This document shows, in pieces, positions 51,585-62,580 of a DNA stretch of 64,000 nt (the stretch's first letter is position 1; every line of letters starts with the position of its first letter). A model generated the notes under the pieces. That model ran no database searches. It saw nothing but the letters and a program-made list of their open reading frames with translations, and was not told where the DNA came from. This DNA comes from Canna indica (lineage: Eukaryota; Streptophyta; Magnoliopsida; Zingiberales; Cannaceae). The stretch lies in NCBI GenBank assembly GCA_034359265.1, contig CP136896.1, positions 9,393,501 to 9,457,500 of the forward strand, written 5' to 3'. The position numbers were made by a program, and so were the translations under genes.

Positions 51585-52755
51585 ATCTGCACATTGGCCC
51601 TGAGGCTGAGCTGAAGAGGAACATCAAAGTGCTTGATGACTTTGCGTTCCAACTCATTTGCCACAAGAGGAAACAGATGAAGAATGGTGAAGAAAATCTA
51701 AGGCCAAACAAAAAATGATTTTTTTCATGTCTAATCTTTTTCAATGCAAAAGAAGACAGAACCGATCTGCAAACTGATCTCTTTCTTTGTAGAAAAGCAA
51801 AGGGGACATCATGTCGAGATTTTTAGCAGCAGGAGAGAAGGATGGTGAACACATGAGTGATATATATCTAAGGGATATCATACTTAATTTCATCGTGGCA
51901 GGGAAGGATTCAACTGCAAACACCCTCACCTAATCACCTGGTTCTTCTACATGCTGTGCAAGCACCCACTGATACAAGAAAAGGTTGCAGCGGAGGTTAA
52001 AGTTGCCACGAAATCCGAAGGAAGCAAGAATGATATTGCAGGGTTTGCCTTGAGCTTGTCTGATGAAGTCATTGGCAAGATGCAATATCTACATGCTGCA
52101 ATCACTGAGACCCTCCGGCTTTATCCTGCTGTTCCAGTGGTATATATGATCAAATATCAAAATAGTAAACTCCTTTTGTCGCCGTTCATCTTCTTGTATC
52201 TTATGGAGCACTAAACTTGTGACGTACAGGAAGGGAAGAGAGCGGTGGAGGATGATGTTCTTCCTGATGGTTTTGAGGTGAAGATGGGAGATAGAGTCAA
52301 TTATATCTCTTATGCTATGGGGAGGATGAATTACCTTTGGGGTGAAGATGCTGAAGTTTTCCATCCGGAGAGATGGCTCGAGGATGGAGTTTTCAAGCCG
52401 GAGAGCCCTTTCAAGTTTGTATCATTCAATGTAAGCAACAGTAAACATTCTTATGATCCAAGAAATTAAGAAGATATTCCTATTAAGCTAGAATTTCATT
52501 TTTTTTTTTAAAGAAAAGAAAAAAGAAGCTCTTGCTTCTTTGATTCTGACCATTTTCTTGTTGCAATAGGCGGGTCCTAGAATTTGCTTCGGGAAGGAGT
52601 TTGCATACAAGCAGATGAAGATCATGGCTGCTACCATCCTTCACTTCTTCAAATTTAAACTTGAAGATGAGTCAAAGACAGATAAATATAGGACCATGTT
52701 CACTCTACAGATACAAGATGGCCTTCCCCTACTTGCCTTCCATAGATCAAATTAA

Positions 52756-53254
52756 TCAAGATTGAGATATTATGTGCTCATACAATAAATAGATCATAGA
52801 TGGATGCCTTATCTGAAGTAAAAGGTTGCTAAAAATGATTTTATCTTCTCATAGAACATGCCCTTGTTATGTCTTTTCGTAAGTTTGACACTGACTGGTT
52901 GTTAAAGCTCAGTGTTATTACCTACATCTTCTAATATTAAGTGGAATTGGGATCAATATAGCTTCGATCTTGCATCGAGTATGTGTTGCAGGATTCAAGA
53001 CGAAAACCTCTCGTTTTGGAAGACTTCTTTGCATGTCCATCTAATATTGTAGGTCTGCTAGAGCTACAAATGTCAACAAGAAAAACTTCAAGTGCATCAT
53101 CTTGAGTAGATGTATCCTTGATACTATAAACCTCAAGAATAGACTGCGAGTTTGTGAGAAATCCTTGATACTGTAAACCTCAAAATAGACTGCAGGTTCG
53201 ACATAAACATAATTTGAAACTTTAACATTATTATTACATCAACAATACTACGAC
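52756..53254. other. 3' flank of the P450 relic
   Basis: AT-rich, no ORF with recognisable content. The phrase CTTGATACTRTAAACCTCAA occurs twice (about 53115 and 53163) as a short tandem duplication. Confidence 0.4.
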
Positions 53255-53739
53255 CACTAGTAGAAAATATGTAATGTGTGATGGCCTTTTGCGACGAAAA
53301 AAAAAACCGTGATCGCAAAAAGACCATGGGTGTCGCGTCGTCACCACATTTGCGACGGCAGTGCGATCGATTGACGTGTTTGCCGTCGCAAATTTAATTC
53401 ATTCGCGATGGCAAGGCAGCAGCGTCTCGACCGCCATGTGCTGTTGCAAAACCGTAAAAAAATCGAGTATTTCAACCCCCGTGCGCAATCCCTTTTCTTC
53501 CCCGCTTCATTTTGATTGCGCGCTCTCTCTCTCTCTCTGGCCCACCGCAAAGAGCAAACCTAACATCTAAGAGAGGGTTGTGCGACTCTCCCTTCATTGA
53601 TCTCGCGCAGAGAGGCTGGGATTTCCTAGCCTTTATCAATCGCCGCCCCGATTCCACGAGGCCGAGGCGGCTGCCGCCCCGACCCGAAGGGCCAGGGGTC
53701 GTCCCTTTTTATTTTCATTTTTATATATTTTTATTTGTT

Positions 53740-54180
53740 TATAATTTATATATATTTAATATTATTTTTATAAATATATTTATAATATATATATATATAT
53801 AACTAATTTATAATTATAAATTATAAATTTATTATAATTATAAATTTTCATGTTTATATAATATCATAAGTCTAGATTTATATTAATTTTTATATTTATA
53901 TAAATTTATAAAAAAATTATATACTTATATTAATTAATTATAAATTTATATAATTATATAATTATAATAATTTTTATCTAATTTATAAGGATATTTATAA
54001 AGTTAGTTATAAAAGTAAGTTTATAATTATAATTAAACTTATTTATAAAATTATAAGTTATAATTTTATAATTTATAAAATTATAATCAAAGTTTATACT
54101 TTATAATTTATGAATTAAAGTTTATAGCTAGAATTTATAGTTTATAATTTATATATTTTATTTTATTTATTTCAGGTGTT
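53740..54180. repeat. Extremely AT-rich low-complexity tract
   Basis: About 440 bp of TATAATTTATAAATT-like sequence with almost no G or C, inside the CACTA element. No coding potential. Confidence 0.8.
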
Positions 54181-54889
54181 TAGATATTTAGAAGAAGCTC
54201 GCCCGATCATCGATTGTCAAGGTAAGTTTTCGAACAATTTAATTATATATGACATGTTTAATTTTCATGTTCATATCCTTGTTTTCGTGATTAATATACA
54301 TGTTTAATCTACATGTTTAATTTACATGTTTAAAGTGCAATTTTTCATGTTTATATATATATATATGTTTTTTGTGTTCATATTCATACTTTATTCATGT
54401 TCATAAGTATTTTAAGGTATAATTTTGGCTTCAAATTAAAAATAATAATATGATTCTCAAATTGATAAAGCGTTACGAACTTATCGACTGTTGAATCATA
54501 AATATATTTACAATACCTTAGATCCTTTAGAGATTGTATTGTTATCTATAAGAAGTACAACACTTATATATATTTTACGATTTTTGAATTATTCATGATT
54601 GGATAGTTTAGGAACAATTATTCTACTTGTTAAATAGTCTTTTTAACATTCACTTAAGTGTGAAATTCTAGCAAATTTTCCTTGTTCTCCAAGTACACAC
54701 CTAGATAATATGCGTACTTGGAGAATTATAGAAAAATGTTGTCGGAATTTCGATTGAATTAAGTTGAATGTTATAAAAATATTTAAACACAAGTAGAATA
54801 ATTTGATTCCCGAATGAAATATGACCACCTCACCTATATATGAAGAGTTCACAATAAATTTAGAAACAAATGGTTGTTGTGATATATCA

Positions 54890-55610
54890 GAGAATTATAA
54901 CGAAAGATCGTAATTGAATGTACCGTCGAATGTACCATGGAGATTTACTTGAAGTTGGCAAGAACGATATTTAAGAATTTTTTAAATTTGCATATTCAAA
55001 TCCATAATTTGTCAGTGGTAACAAATCAACATATTTTCCCAAGACCGACAGGCAATGTCATTGCACCTATACATGAATGATTTCACACCCCATTATTATC
55101 AATGGATTTTACTCATAGGGTTTTTGAGGCCATGCATCGATATCAACGTGGCCCTAGTTAGTGGCAGTTCATCAGTGGGAGATCAAAGACGATTTTGGTA
55201 AGTAAACATTTAATTAAGTTTTTATTTATTTCTAGTAAATAATTAATTAAACTAAATTTATTTTGAAGTCCACCTATATATACCAAGATGGTGACCCAAC
55301 ATAGTGAAGATCCTGCACAACATCATCTCAATGCTAACACGTGAATGTAGGTGGCGGGGGTCGACCACGATCGTGTTTACAGCATAGGCACAACAGCCCA
55401 TGAACGAGCATTGTTGTAGCCGCACGACACGGGGCCGTCTGCCTCCACCTCCTCCACCGTCGGTTCATCCACATCGATTGCATCTACAAATAGATTAGTT
55501 GTGTTAGAGACCAAGATCACATCTCTTCAGCGACAGATGGAACATGTGGTGCAGTACCTAGGACAGATTGTATCCTGTATACCCGGTGCTCCAGCCCCCC
55601 ATCATTAATT
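54890..55610 (+). pseudogene. Possible relic of a CACTA-encoded protein
   Basis: Short coding-like blocks separated by intron-like AT-rich stretches. One reads FEAMHRYQRGPS near 55115-55155. Another, near 55430-55605, is Pro/His-rich followed by a coiled-coil-like end (LQRQMEHVVQYLGQ) and a TAA. The arrangement recalls the C-terminal part of plant En/Spm accessory proteins. The resemblance is weak. Confidence 0.3.
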
Positions 55611-55907
55611 TGGCGCTACGACATCTATATCAGAGCCATCATCTTCGTCGATGCCGAGTGGCGCGCTCCCCACATAATCTCTTGCCTCGCCGCTATTGTC
55701 GCCCAAGTTATGATTGTTTTGTATGTATAATTTGTATTTATTTAATAGATACATTTATTTTTCCACATTGATACTTATTTTGATACATTTGATGTAAATA
55801 CTCCGTGATTAATGTATATATGACATTTATTCGATGTAAATACATTTGTTGATACCCATTGATTGATGTAAATAATTTTGTTAATATCGAATGAATGTTT
55901 GATAGCT

Positions 55908-55916
55908 TTAAATATT
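55908..55916. repeat. Left 9-bp target duplication of the Pack-MULE
   Basis: TTAAATATT, identical to 58238-58246. Confidence 0.93.
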
Positions 55917-56199
55917 GGGTAATTACTTGAATATATCGTAACTTTATTTCAAATATATCATGAACTTTTATTTTACCAAATTATATTCTGAACTATTAGA
56001 TTTGTATCAATTGCATCCCTCCGTCAAAATTTTGTCACCTATTTCGTTAACTGTGTGATGTGGCTTGCACGCATGGATTAAAAAGTATTTTTTTCAAATA
56101 TTAAAAAATTAATATTTTTTCAAACTTTGTTTTTTGTCCACATGTGCTTCATTAAATATTGTTATTTTCAAACCGTGGAAGTAGCCTGGTGTTGTTAGC

Positions 56200-56840
56200 A
56201 AGGATGTGGCCGTCGGCGCCCACCGCCTCCCGGCGGCCTATGCGAACGGGCTGTGCAGGCGGCGTAGTGTATATAGTGTATTCGAGAGGAGCGGACAAAG
56301 GTTCTTGTGGGTCGTCCGGAGCCCGCTGGATGGTGACCCGTCAAAGATAATGGTGTGACCGCCAGAGCCGGATGTGGACGCGCTGCTTCCAGAGAGCTTC
56401 CTGGAGTGGACGGAAGGGCGGGGGCTGGTGGTGAAATCGTCGGCGCCGCAGGTGGAGGTGCTGCACCACAACGCGGTGGGCGGGTTCGTGACCCACCTGG
56501 GATGGAACTCGGTGCTGGAAGCTATCGTCGCCGAAGTTCCAATGGTGGGGTGGCCGCTGTATGCGGAGCAGCATATGAACATAGTGCTCCTAGTGGAGGA
56601 GCTGAGGCTGGCAGCAGCGGTGAAGGGCTACAAGGGGGAACTGCTGCTCTCAAAGGAGATAGAGGCGAAGGTGCGGTGGTTAATGGAATCAGATGGTGGC
56701 CAGAAGTTGAGAGAGAGAGAGAGAGAACGGAGGAGATGAAAAGGAAGGCAGTGGAAGCTTTCGGTGAAGGGGGTTCTTCTTAGGCGGCGCTAATGAAGGT
56801 GGTGGTGCAGTGGAAAAGCTCGATTGGGAAATATAATGGT
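56200..56840 (+). pseudogene. Captured UDP-glycosyltransferase fragment (GT1, PSPG box)
   Basis: The frame from 56374 encodes most of the plant PSPG sugar-donor box: [19 protein letters not shown], then [24 protein letters not shown] and HMN. It continues with [13 protein letters not shown] and, after a frame change at the GAGAGA run (56709-56728), [17 protein letters not shown]. Upstream, FLWVVRSP-like and VVYIVYSRG-like pieces are present with breaks between them. The PSPG Trp and the Cys of the HCGWNS motif are replaced by Ser and Leu. UGTs of this kind glycosylate phenolics and hormones. The wording recalls the UGT88 group. The N-terminal half is missing, so it is inactive. Confidence 0.85.
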
Positions 56841-57048
56841 TCTTCTCAGGAGGGGCGAAGGGGCATTTTCGAAAGTATTTTAGTAGCCTTGCTTGATGTG
56901 GAGGGTGTTTGACCCGACTAGGACCACGTTTACCCGGTTGGGAATTCACTTTGTCCCAATCGGGAATTAGTTTTCTCGATTGGAAAATCTCCATACTCGC
57001 CTGGGCATTTCTTTCACGAGAGAAGCAATTTATGTGAGTGATCGTGCA

Positions 57049-57050
57049 TG

Positions 57051-57078
<28 letters not shown>
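57049..57078. repeat. (CT)n microsatellite
   Basis: About 14 CT units within the Pack-MULE interior. Confidence 0.95.
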
Positions 57079-57081
<3 letters not shown>

Positions 57082-57474
57082 CTTTTATTTGGCTTTTATG
57101 TTCTCCACTACCGGATGGTCTAAATTGATCATCTTCGTCGCTCCTCTTTCGAGAACGACAAGATTCGATGCTCTGATTTATCGTCCTCCTTCTGATCTGA
57201 TTCCATGGCGATCGCCATGGAGAGCTTCAGCTTCTCGATATGAGAGTACACTGCGAGGATGAGGAGCATTGACTACGATAAATGTTGGCCGTTCGCGATA
57301 GAGAGAGCTGGACGGTCTCTTCCACCAATGCTGGTTTGGAGGTTCCAGTGGTGGGTCAACGAGCTGCGGGCGGCTCGATTTGGTCGTGAGAAGGCGGGAG
57401 AGGCTGGTGATATGGTAGATCCCATTGTTAAATCTGTCGTCGTAGATGTTGTCGTTGGAGCTCAGGACTAGCCC

Positions 57475-57876
57475 ATGCTTCAATCCAATGATGTTGTCAC
57501 GGCAGGGGATGGTGTGGTGTCGTCGGAGGAGAGGCAGGTCACGAGAACTCCCTCTTCTAAATTAAAGCAAAGAACGCCGAAAAAAAAATCTATTCTCGAG
57601 CTTTTCGCGGTGGCTCCTCCGATCCATGAAGTAGATGACCGTGACTGTCGAGACGGTGGAGGAAAAGAGCGACCTTGCTGCCTCAACCGCCGACCATCGC
57701 TGACGAATTCAGAGGCACCGACAACCAATAGCGTCGGGTGTCGAATGGGAGAGCCGAGAGATGCTATTTTTCTACAAGTTCTATTCTGCCTTAACTGTGT
57801 GACGTGGCCGGCACATGGGAGGCATAAGAACTCCATTGCCGCTGCCATCATCTTCTCCATCAATTGTGGGAGATGA
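57475..57876 (+). other. Open frame of unknown origin in the Pack-MULE
   Basis: 133 codons with KKKSILELFAVAPPIHEVDD near the middle, which looks like real protein sequence, while the rest is low-confidence. It may be a second captured exon. An overlapping antisense ORF (57480-58010) exists, so coding is not established. Confidence 0.3.
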
Positions 57877-58237
57877 GGCCTCTGCGACTCTGGCCGTAGC
57901 TCGCCGGAAGGGACGCTTGGTGGGCAGCGATGGGAGCCGGCAGTGTCTACAGACACACGGTTTGAAAAAAAACAAGGTTTAATGAAGAATACGTGGACAA
58001 AAAAAAACAAAGTTTGAAAAAATAATTATTAGGTTTTTAAAAAATAATTTTTTAATCCACGTGTGCAGGCCACGTCACATAGTTAACGAGGTAGGTGACA
58101 GAATCTTGATGGAGGGATGCAATTGATACAAATCTAATAGTTCAGGATATAATTTGGTGAAATGAACCGGTGAAATGAAAGTTCAGGATATATTTGAGAC
58201 AAAGTCCAAAGTTAATGATATATTCAAGTAATTACCC

Positions 58238-58246
58238 TTAAATATT
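58238..58246. repeat. Right 9-bp target duplication of the Pack-MULE
   Basis: TTAAATATT, identical to 55908-55916. Confidence 0.93.
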
Positions 58247-58675
58247 AGTATATATAAACAATAATTTTTTTAATTATAAAAAAACAAAATTGACATCTAC
58301 AATAGCTCTCTAACCGCCATGCAATCATAGAAGGTCAACTTGTTGTATCAGCGGTCGCACGCTCCTGTATCACCCGTCACAAAATGATTTGGTGACGGCT
58401 AGCCGCGACAGCTAGCCGTGTTTGCTACACCATCACAAATTAAATTATGATGGACATTGGGCGTCGATGTTGTTTCGAGATCGCCCGTGCTACGCCCGCT
58501 CATCGTCGCGGCCACAATCGCAATTTCATGATTTCTGCGACAACTGATTTTGCCGTTGCAGAATATCTATAACGAGCTTTTCAATGACGGAATTTTGCGA
58601 CGGGCTCTACCATCGCAGAAAGTCTTCGATGACAGTTCAGCAACCGCTAAAGCCGTTCACTTTTCTAGTAGTGTA

Positions 58676-61600
58676 TAGTTACGATTGGATATAATTGACT
58701 CTCTCGCAATATTGTTGTGAGTGCATATATAATCTTAACATCTAATGTGCCCCCAACTAATCATCAGAACTTTTTGTGCTTGGTATCATATATCTTTAAG
58801 AATATAAATGAGTTGCCATGAAGAATTATGAACATGATTAAGGATATTTACAGCAACTGCGCAATTAATTAGAAGTTTTTCTTATTTCACTTCCACTATA
58901 CATGTGATTCGTCGAGTCATCAAAGAAAACATAACCAAATCCTAGTTGATTCTCATTCAAAATCCAAGCAACATGACATTTAATCAAGAATTATCCTTTT
59001 CCCTGTTTGCAAGAGGCAAAGCCTTCTTCCATCTTAGGTTTGGCAATAGTTTAGCTATATGACTCTCACGAGTATAGCCAATGCTTTATAAAACAAGATA
59101 TTAGTTCGTTCACATATAATGTATGTTGAAAGATGTCATTCTGGTACTTCTAATCTTCCAGAGAGTCCCTGTTGTTTCCCTCTCGAAGCAGGATGTCGTT
59201 CTACCTATTACTAAAGAACTTGAATTTGTATCCAATTTTATTCTCAGCTGAACTTTTTAGCAAAAGGACACGCAAACAAGAAATACGAAGCTTCATCCAG
59301 AATAAAACTTGTGTGCTACCCTAATGGTGGACATCGCGCGTCCCACCGCACGGGGCAACCTAGCCCATGGGAACCGGAACATATTAAGTCTTAGTTTCGT
59401 TGGTTACATGTTTTTCTTTTTATTTTCAAATCTTGGTTCCGCATAGATCGGTCCCATGGGAACTGGAACTAAATATCTTCACATATGATTTATAAAAAAA
59501 TTGCACGACGACCCTCCATCAATATTGAGTCTGAATGACTAAGGTATTAAATAATATCGATCATGTCTTTCATCGTTATGAGGGGTATAGTGTGTCTTCG
59601 AACACAACAAATTTGTTGTGCAAGTTGGCACGATGCACCTCATGTAGAGGCATAAATCCACTCTTGTACACTTAGTTTAGAGTATCCTTGGAGAGTGAGG
59701 TGGTAAGTTGCATTCAGGGAAAAGACAGAGAGCTTCCGGTGTAAAATTCCTCACCGTAAAAGACTTTAATATTTAATGGATTAAGATTGAATTCTAAGCG
59801 GGGTGCTTAGGTAGTGGAATAGGCAAGGTTCTCTAACCAAAATATTTGTGTTATCATTTCTATTTGTGTGTTGGGCTTATTTATTATAATTTGCTTATGT
59901 TTCAAACAAAATTATCATTTGCTTATGCGCTTATCACTAAGCTTGTGACATATTATTTACTCCCTGTTGTGGCCATTCACTCCACAATCGGGACTCTTCC
60001 ATGGATCGAGCTAGCACAGCCCGAAATGCAGCTCACCCACCTTCTGAAGGTAGGTAGGACATACAGTCCGAGGTCGGCATGGATTTGGCCCAAGCTTGAT
60101 CAAATGGGTGAATGTGTGTCATATTAGGTCGCTCTTTCCAAAATCCAGGTCATAGTAGACACGACTAAAAAATGTTTAGCCCCAAGGGCAATGGGCTTGC
60201 ACAATCAATTATTATAAGAAAATAGAACATGAATTGATTGCTTGCATTTAAAGAGCACATCATCGTTAAATCTAGCATCAACACAAACCAAAACTAACTC
60301 TCCAAATCTCCCATTACCCGGCTCACAAAACCCATAATTAAGGATGAATTTTATTTGTATTCGTCAACTAAAACCGCATCTTCATCGTATTTGATCCATA
60401 TCCGCAAATCCGCACCATATTCGCACCGCATATAAAAAATCAATATTTTACACACATATAAGTTATTTAATATATATTATATAGATATATTTTATGGTAA
60501 ATTACATATGAAAGTCATATGCGGATATGGAATGAATTATAAATAATTAAATAAATATATATATATTATTAAAGAGAAGTTGTAATAATACGAATGGGGA
60601 GAAAACAAAAATAATGAGAAAACAAAAATAATGAAGCAAAAAATAGTTATAACTATTAGTAAATGGCATGAATTTTATTTTATTTTATTTATTTATTTTA
60701 ATAAAAATAAAAAATCACAATAAATAATCATACTAAGATTCGTGCTACCCACGGTTGGCTTGTATTTTATTTTATTTAATAACGATGGAAGAGAAATATA
60801 TATATATATAAAATAATGGCTCAAGAATTTTATATTTTTTTATCAATGATAAAGGACAAATTTTGATTGAAATTCATAAAGTTTTAATAATACCTCCTCT
60901 CATTTTCAAAATGTCATAGGTAATATCTCATCTCCCTTTAATTCTCTCTTATCTTTTTTTTCCCAATCAAATAATTTTTTTATTAAACTTATCTACTTTT
61001 TGTATGAAAATTTCTAACCAAAAATGGTGCTAAGTGATGCTGTGATGGTAATAACTTTGAGGATAGCGTTGGATTTTTTTAAAAGGGAAAACTTTTTTTA
61101 TTTTGAAATATTTATTAACGAACTACTTATGGATACCTTTTAACATTGGAAATTATTTATTTTTATAAAAAAGATTTTATTTGGTAGACCTACTATTTTT
61201 TCTAATTTTAATATATTAAATAATATATCAGATCTACTTTTTATCATTAGAAATTTCCTATTAAATTATACTTATTTTTCCAATTTTTATAGTTAGTAAT
61301 GATATTTTAAGCAAGTAATTATTATTTATTAATAGCCTATTTTTAGATGTAGTAGAAAGGAAAACATTTTATTAAAAGTAATGATTATTAATTTTTCTAG
61401 TTACTTTTATTTATTATAATTTTAAGTTCGCTCAAAAATATTTTCAATTTACATCAATAATTAATTAGAATGTTAAGTCCATGTCCATAATTTTCCGAGC
61501 TTTTCTAACCTTTTTCTTTTGCACTTTCTAACTTTTTATTAAAAAAATATTACTTGCCATTTATCTCCTAAAGTGCCAATATCCTATTTAATATTTTCTT

Positions 61601-62044
61601 ATTATCTCCACCAATAAAGTTAATCTTTACAGGAAAATATTAAAGCTAGCTTGGAAAGGTCAAATTCGTTGACCATTAAAATATCTAATTAATTCATAGA
61701 ACAGTCCATGTGGCCAAGTGTTTTGCAATTGGCAAGGATAAAAATTAGTCAAACATTCACGACATATCAGGTCAAAGAAGCTATGTGGACTCATCACATT
61801 GATTTCGAGTTCATAAATGCCCCCCAACGTCTAATTTGTCTCCCCAACTGCAAAACTATACAAACATCTTCTTAATTGAAAATTCTCGAAAATGACATAA
61901 TCCAATATTTAAAATCTGAACACATGTGAATTCATCCGTGGATAATAGTATTTGGATATATTATTTATAAATTTTGAATTTAATTTTTAATTATAGCATT
62001 TAGTGTGCTTTTTCCATATTTTTACACATCTTGTAATACACTTT
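58676..62044. other. AT-rich intergenic region with weak repeat traces
   Basis: No gene with a recognisable domain. Around 59690-59830 the phrases GAGAGCTTCCGGTGTAAAAT, CTAAGCGGGGTGCTTAGGTA and AGGCAAGGTTCTC resemble the LTR of a plant Copia element, but no partner LTR is present. CCCATGGGAACYGGAAC occurs twice (about 59365 and 59453). Near 60385-60440 CGCATAT/CCGCA words cluster. From 60550 to 62040 the sequence is very AT-rich without features. Confidence 0.35.
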
Positions 62045-62580
62045 GGGCTCGTTTGATACATCATATAGTATTAATCCGTATTGACTAACATGTATAGTAT
62101 TAACTTATATTATATTATTATTATACAGTATTTGATGCACATATGTATTAGCATGTATAGTACTAATATGTATTGATTAACATGTATAATATAATATAAT
62201 ATAATATAATATAATATATAATATAATATAATATAATATAATATAATATAATATACATTATAATATTATATTATATGTAATATATTATAATATAATATAA
62301 AAAATTATATAATATATTTTATCATTAAAAATATTTTATAAATTAAAATTATATTATATATATATATATAAATTTTTGACCAGAAATAAAATGAGTATAA
62401 AAAATATTAAAAATTTTAGTGCAGACTAATGAAGAGATTTGAGAGTATATTATTAATAATCTTATGGCAGCTTATGTGATAATATTTTTAGTGCAGATAT
62501 TAGTTAGTACTCTTTTCAAACACTATATAGTATTATTCTAATAATATATAAAAAAATTATACAAGGAATCAAATGGACTT
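62045..62580. mobile_element. Harbinger-derived MITE (536 bp), same family as the element at 864-4650
   Basis: The left end GGGCTCGTTTGATACA and the inverted right end AAGTCCATTTGATTCC are imperfect inverted repeats, flanked by TTT on both sides. The left subterminal region has ATTATACAGTATTTGATGCA and TATTAGCATGTATAGTACTA, and the right has GAGAGTATATTATTAATAAT and TTATGGCAGCTTATGTGATA. Both sides match the subterminal regions of the Harbinger element at the other end of the window. No coding capacity. Confidence 0.8.
62185..62256. repeat. (TATAA)n pentanucleotide repeat
   Basis: About 14 ATAAT units with one interruption, inside the MITE. Confidence 0.9.

Larger units (their letters stand above)
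44758..52755 (+). pseudogene. CYP704-like cytochrome P450, disrupted
   Basis: Exon blocks are 44758-45077, 45220-45603 continuing at 51585 after an inserted LTR element, then about 51793-52139, 52230-52430 and 52570-52755. The start encodes a membrane anchor (about residues 1-30). Later motifs include the I-helix region (FIVAGKDSTANT), the K-helix ETLRLYPAVPV, the PERW motif (FHPERWLEDG) and the heme-binding loop AGPRICFGKEFA with the Cys ligand. The order and wording match the CYP704 clan 86 group, which hydroxylates fatty acids at the ER. Defects are a frame change at a 12-C run (44876-44887), an in-frame TAG (45298-45300), a 6-kb LTR element inside an exon, and an 8-base insertion near 51930. 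It cannot make a working enzyme. Confidence 0.88.
55917..58237 (+). mobile_element. Pack-MULE carrying a glycosyltransferase fragment
   Basis: Both ends read GGGTAATTACTTGAATATATC inward and are flanked by identical 9-bp duplications TTAAATATT, the mark of Mutator insertion. The terminal inverted repeats run about 262 bp (55917-56178) and 281 bp (57957-58237). The interior is GC-rich compared with the host CACTA DNA and holds a UDP-glycosyltransferase fragment (56200-56840) plus other sequence of unknown origin (57110-57880). There is no transposase, so this is a non-autonomous MULE with captured host DNA. It is nested inside the CACTA element. Confidence 0.93.
53255..58675. mobile_element. 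CACTA (En/Spm) transposon, non-autonomous, 5.4 kb
   Basis: The left end is CACTAGTAGAAAA and the right end is TTTTCTAGTAGTG, perfect inverted repeats of 13 bp except one base. The subterminal regions (53290-53420 and 58340-58670) are full of short motifs such as TTTGCGACGG and its complement, typical of CACTA elements. No TNPD-type transposase was found. The flanking triplets differ (GAC and TAT), so no target duplication is visible. It holds a nested Pack-MULE at 55917-58237. Confidence 0.85.

Noticed and set aside
56238..56582. Antisense ORF across the UGT fragment
   Set aside because: Shadow of the plus-strand PSPG-box frame.
59846..60127. Plus-strand ORF of 93 codons
   Set aside because: Sequence is contiguous with an LTR-like trace and has no recognisable domain.
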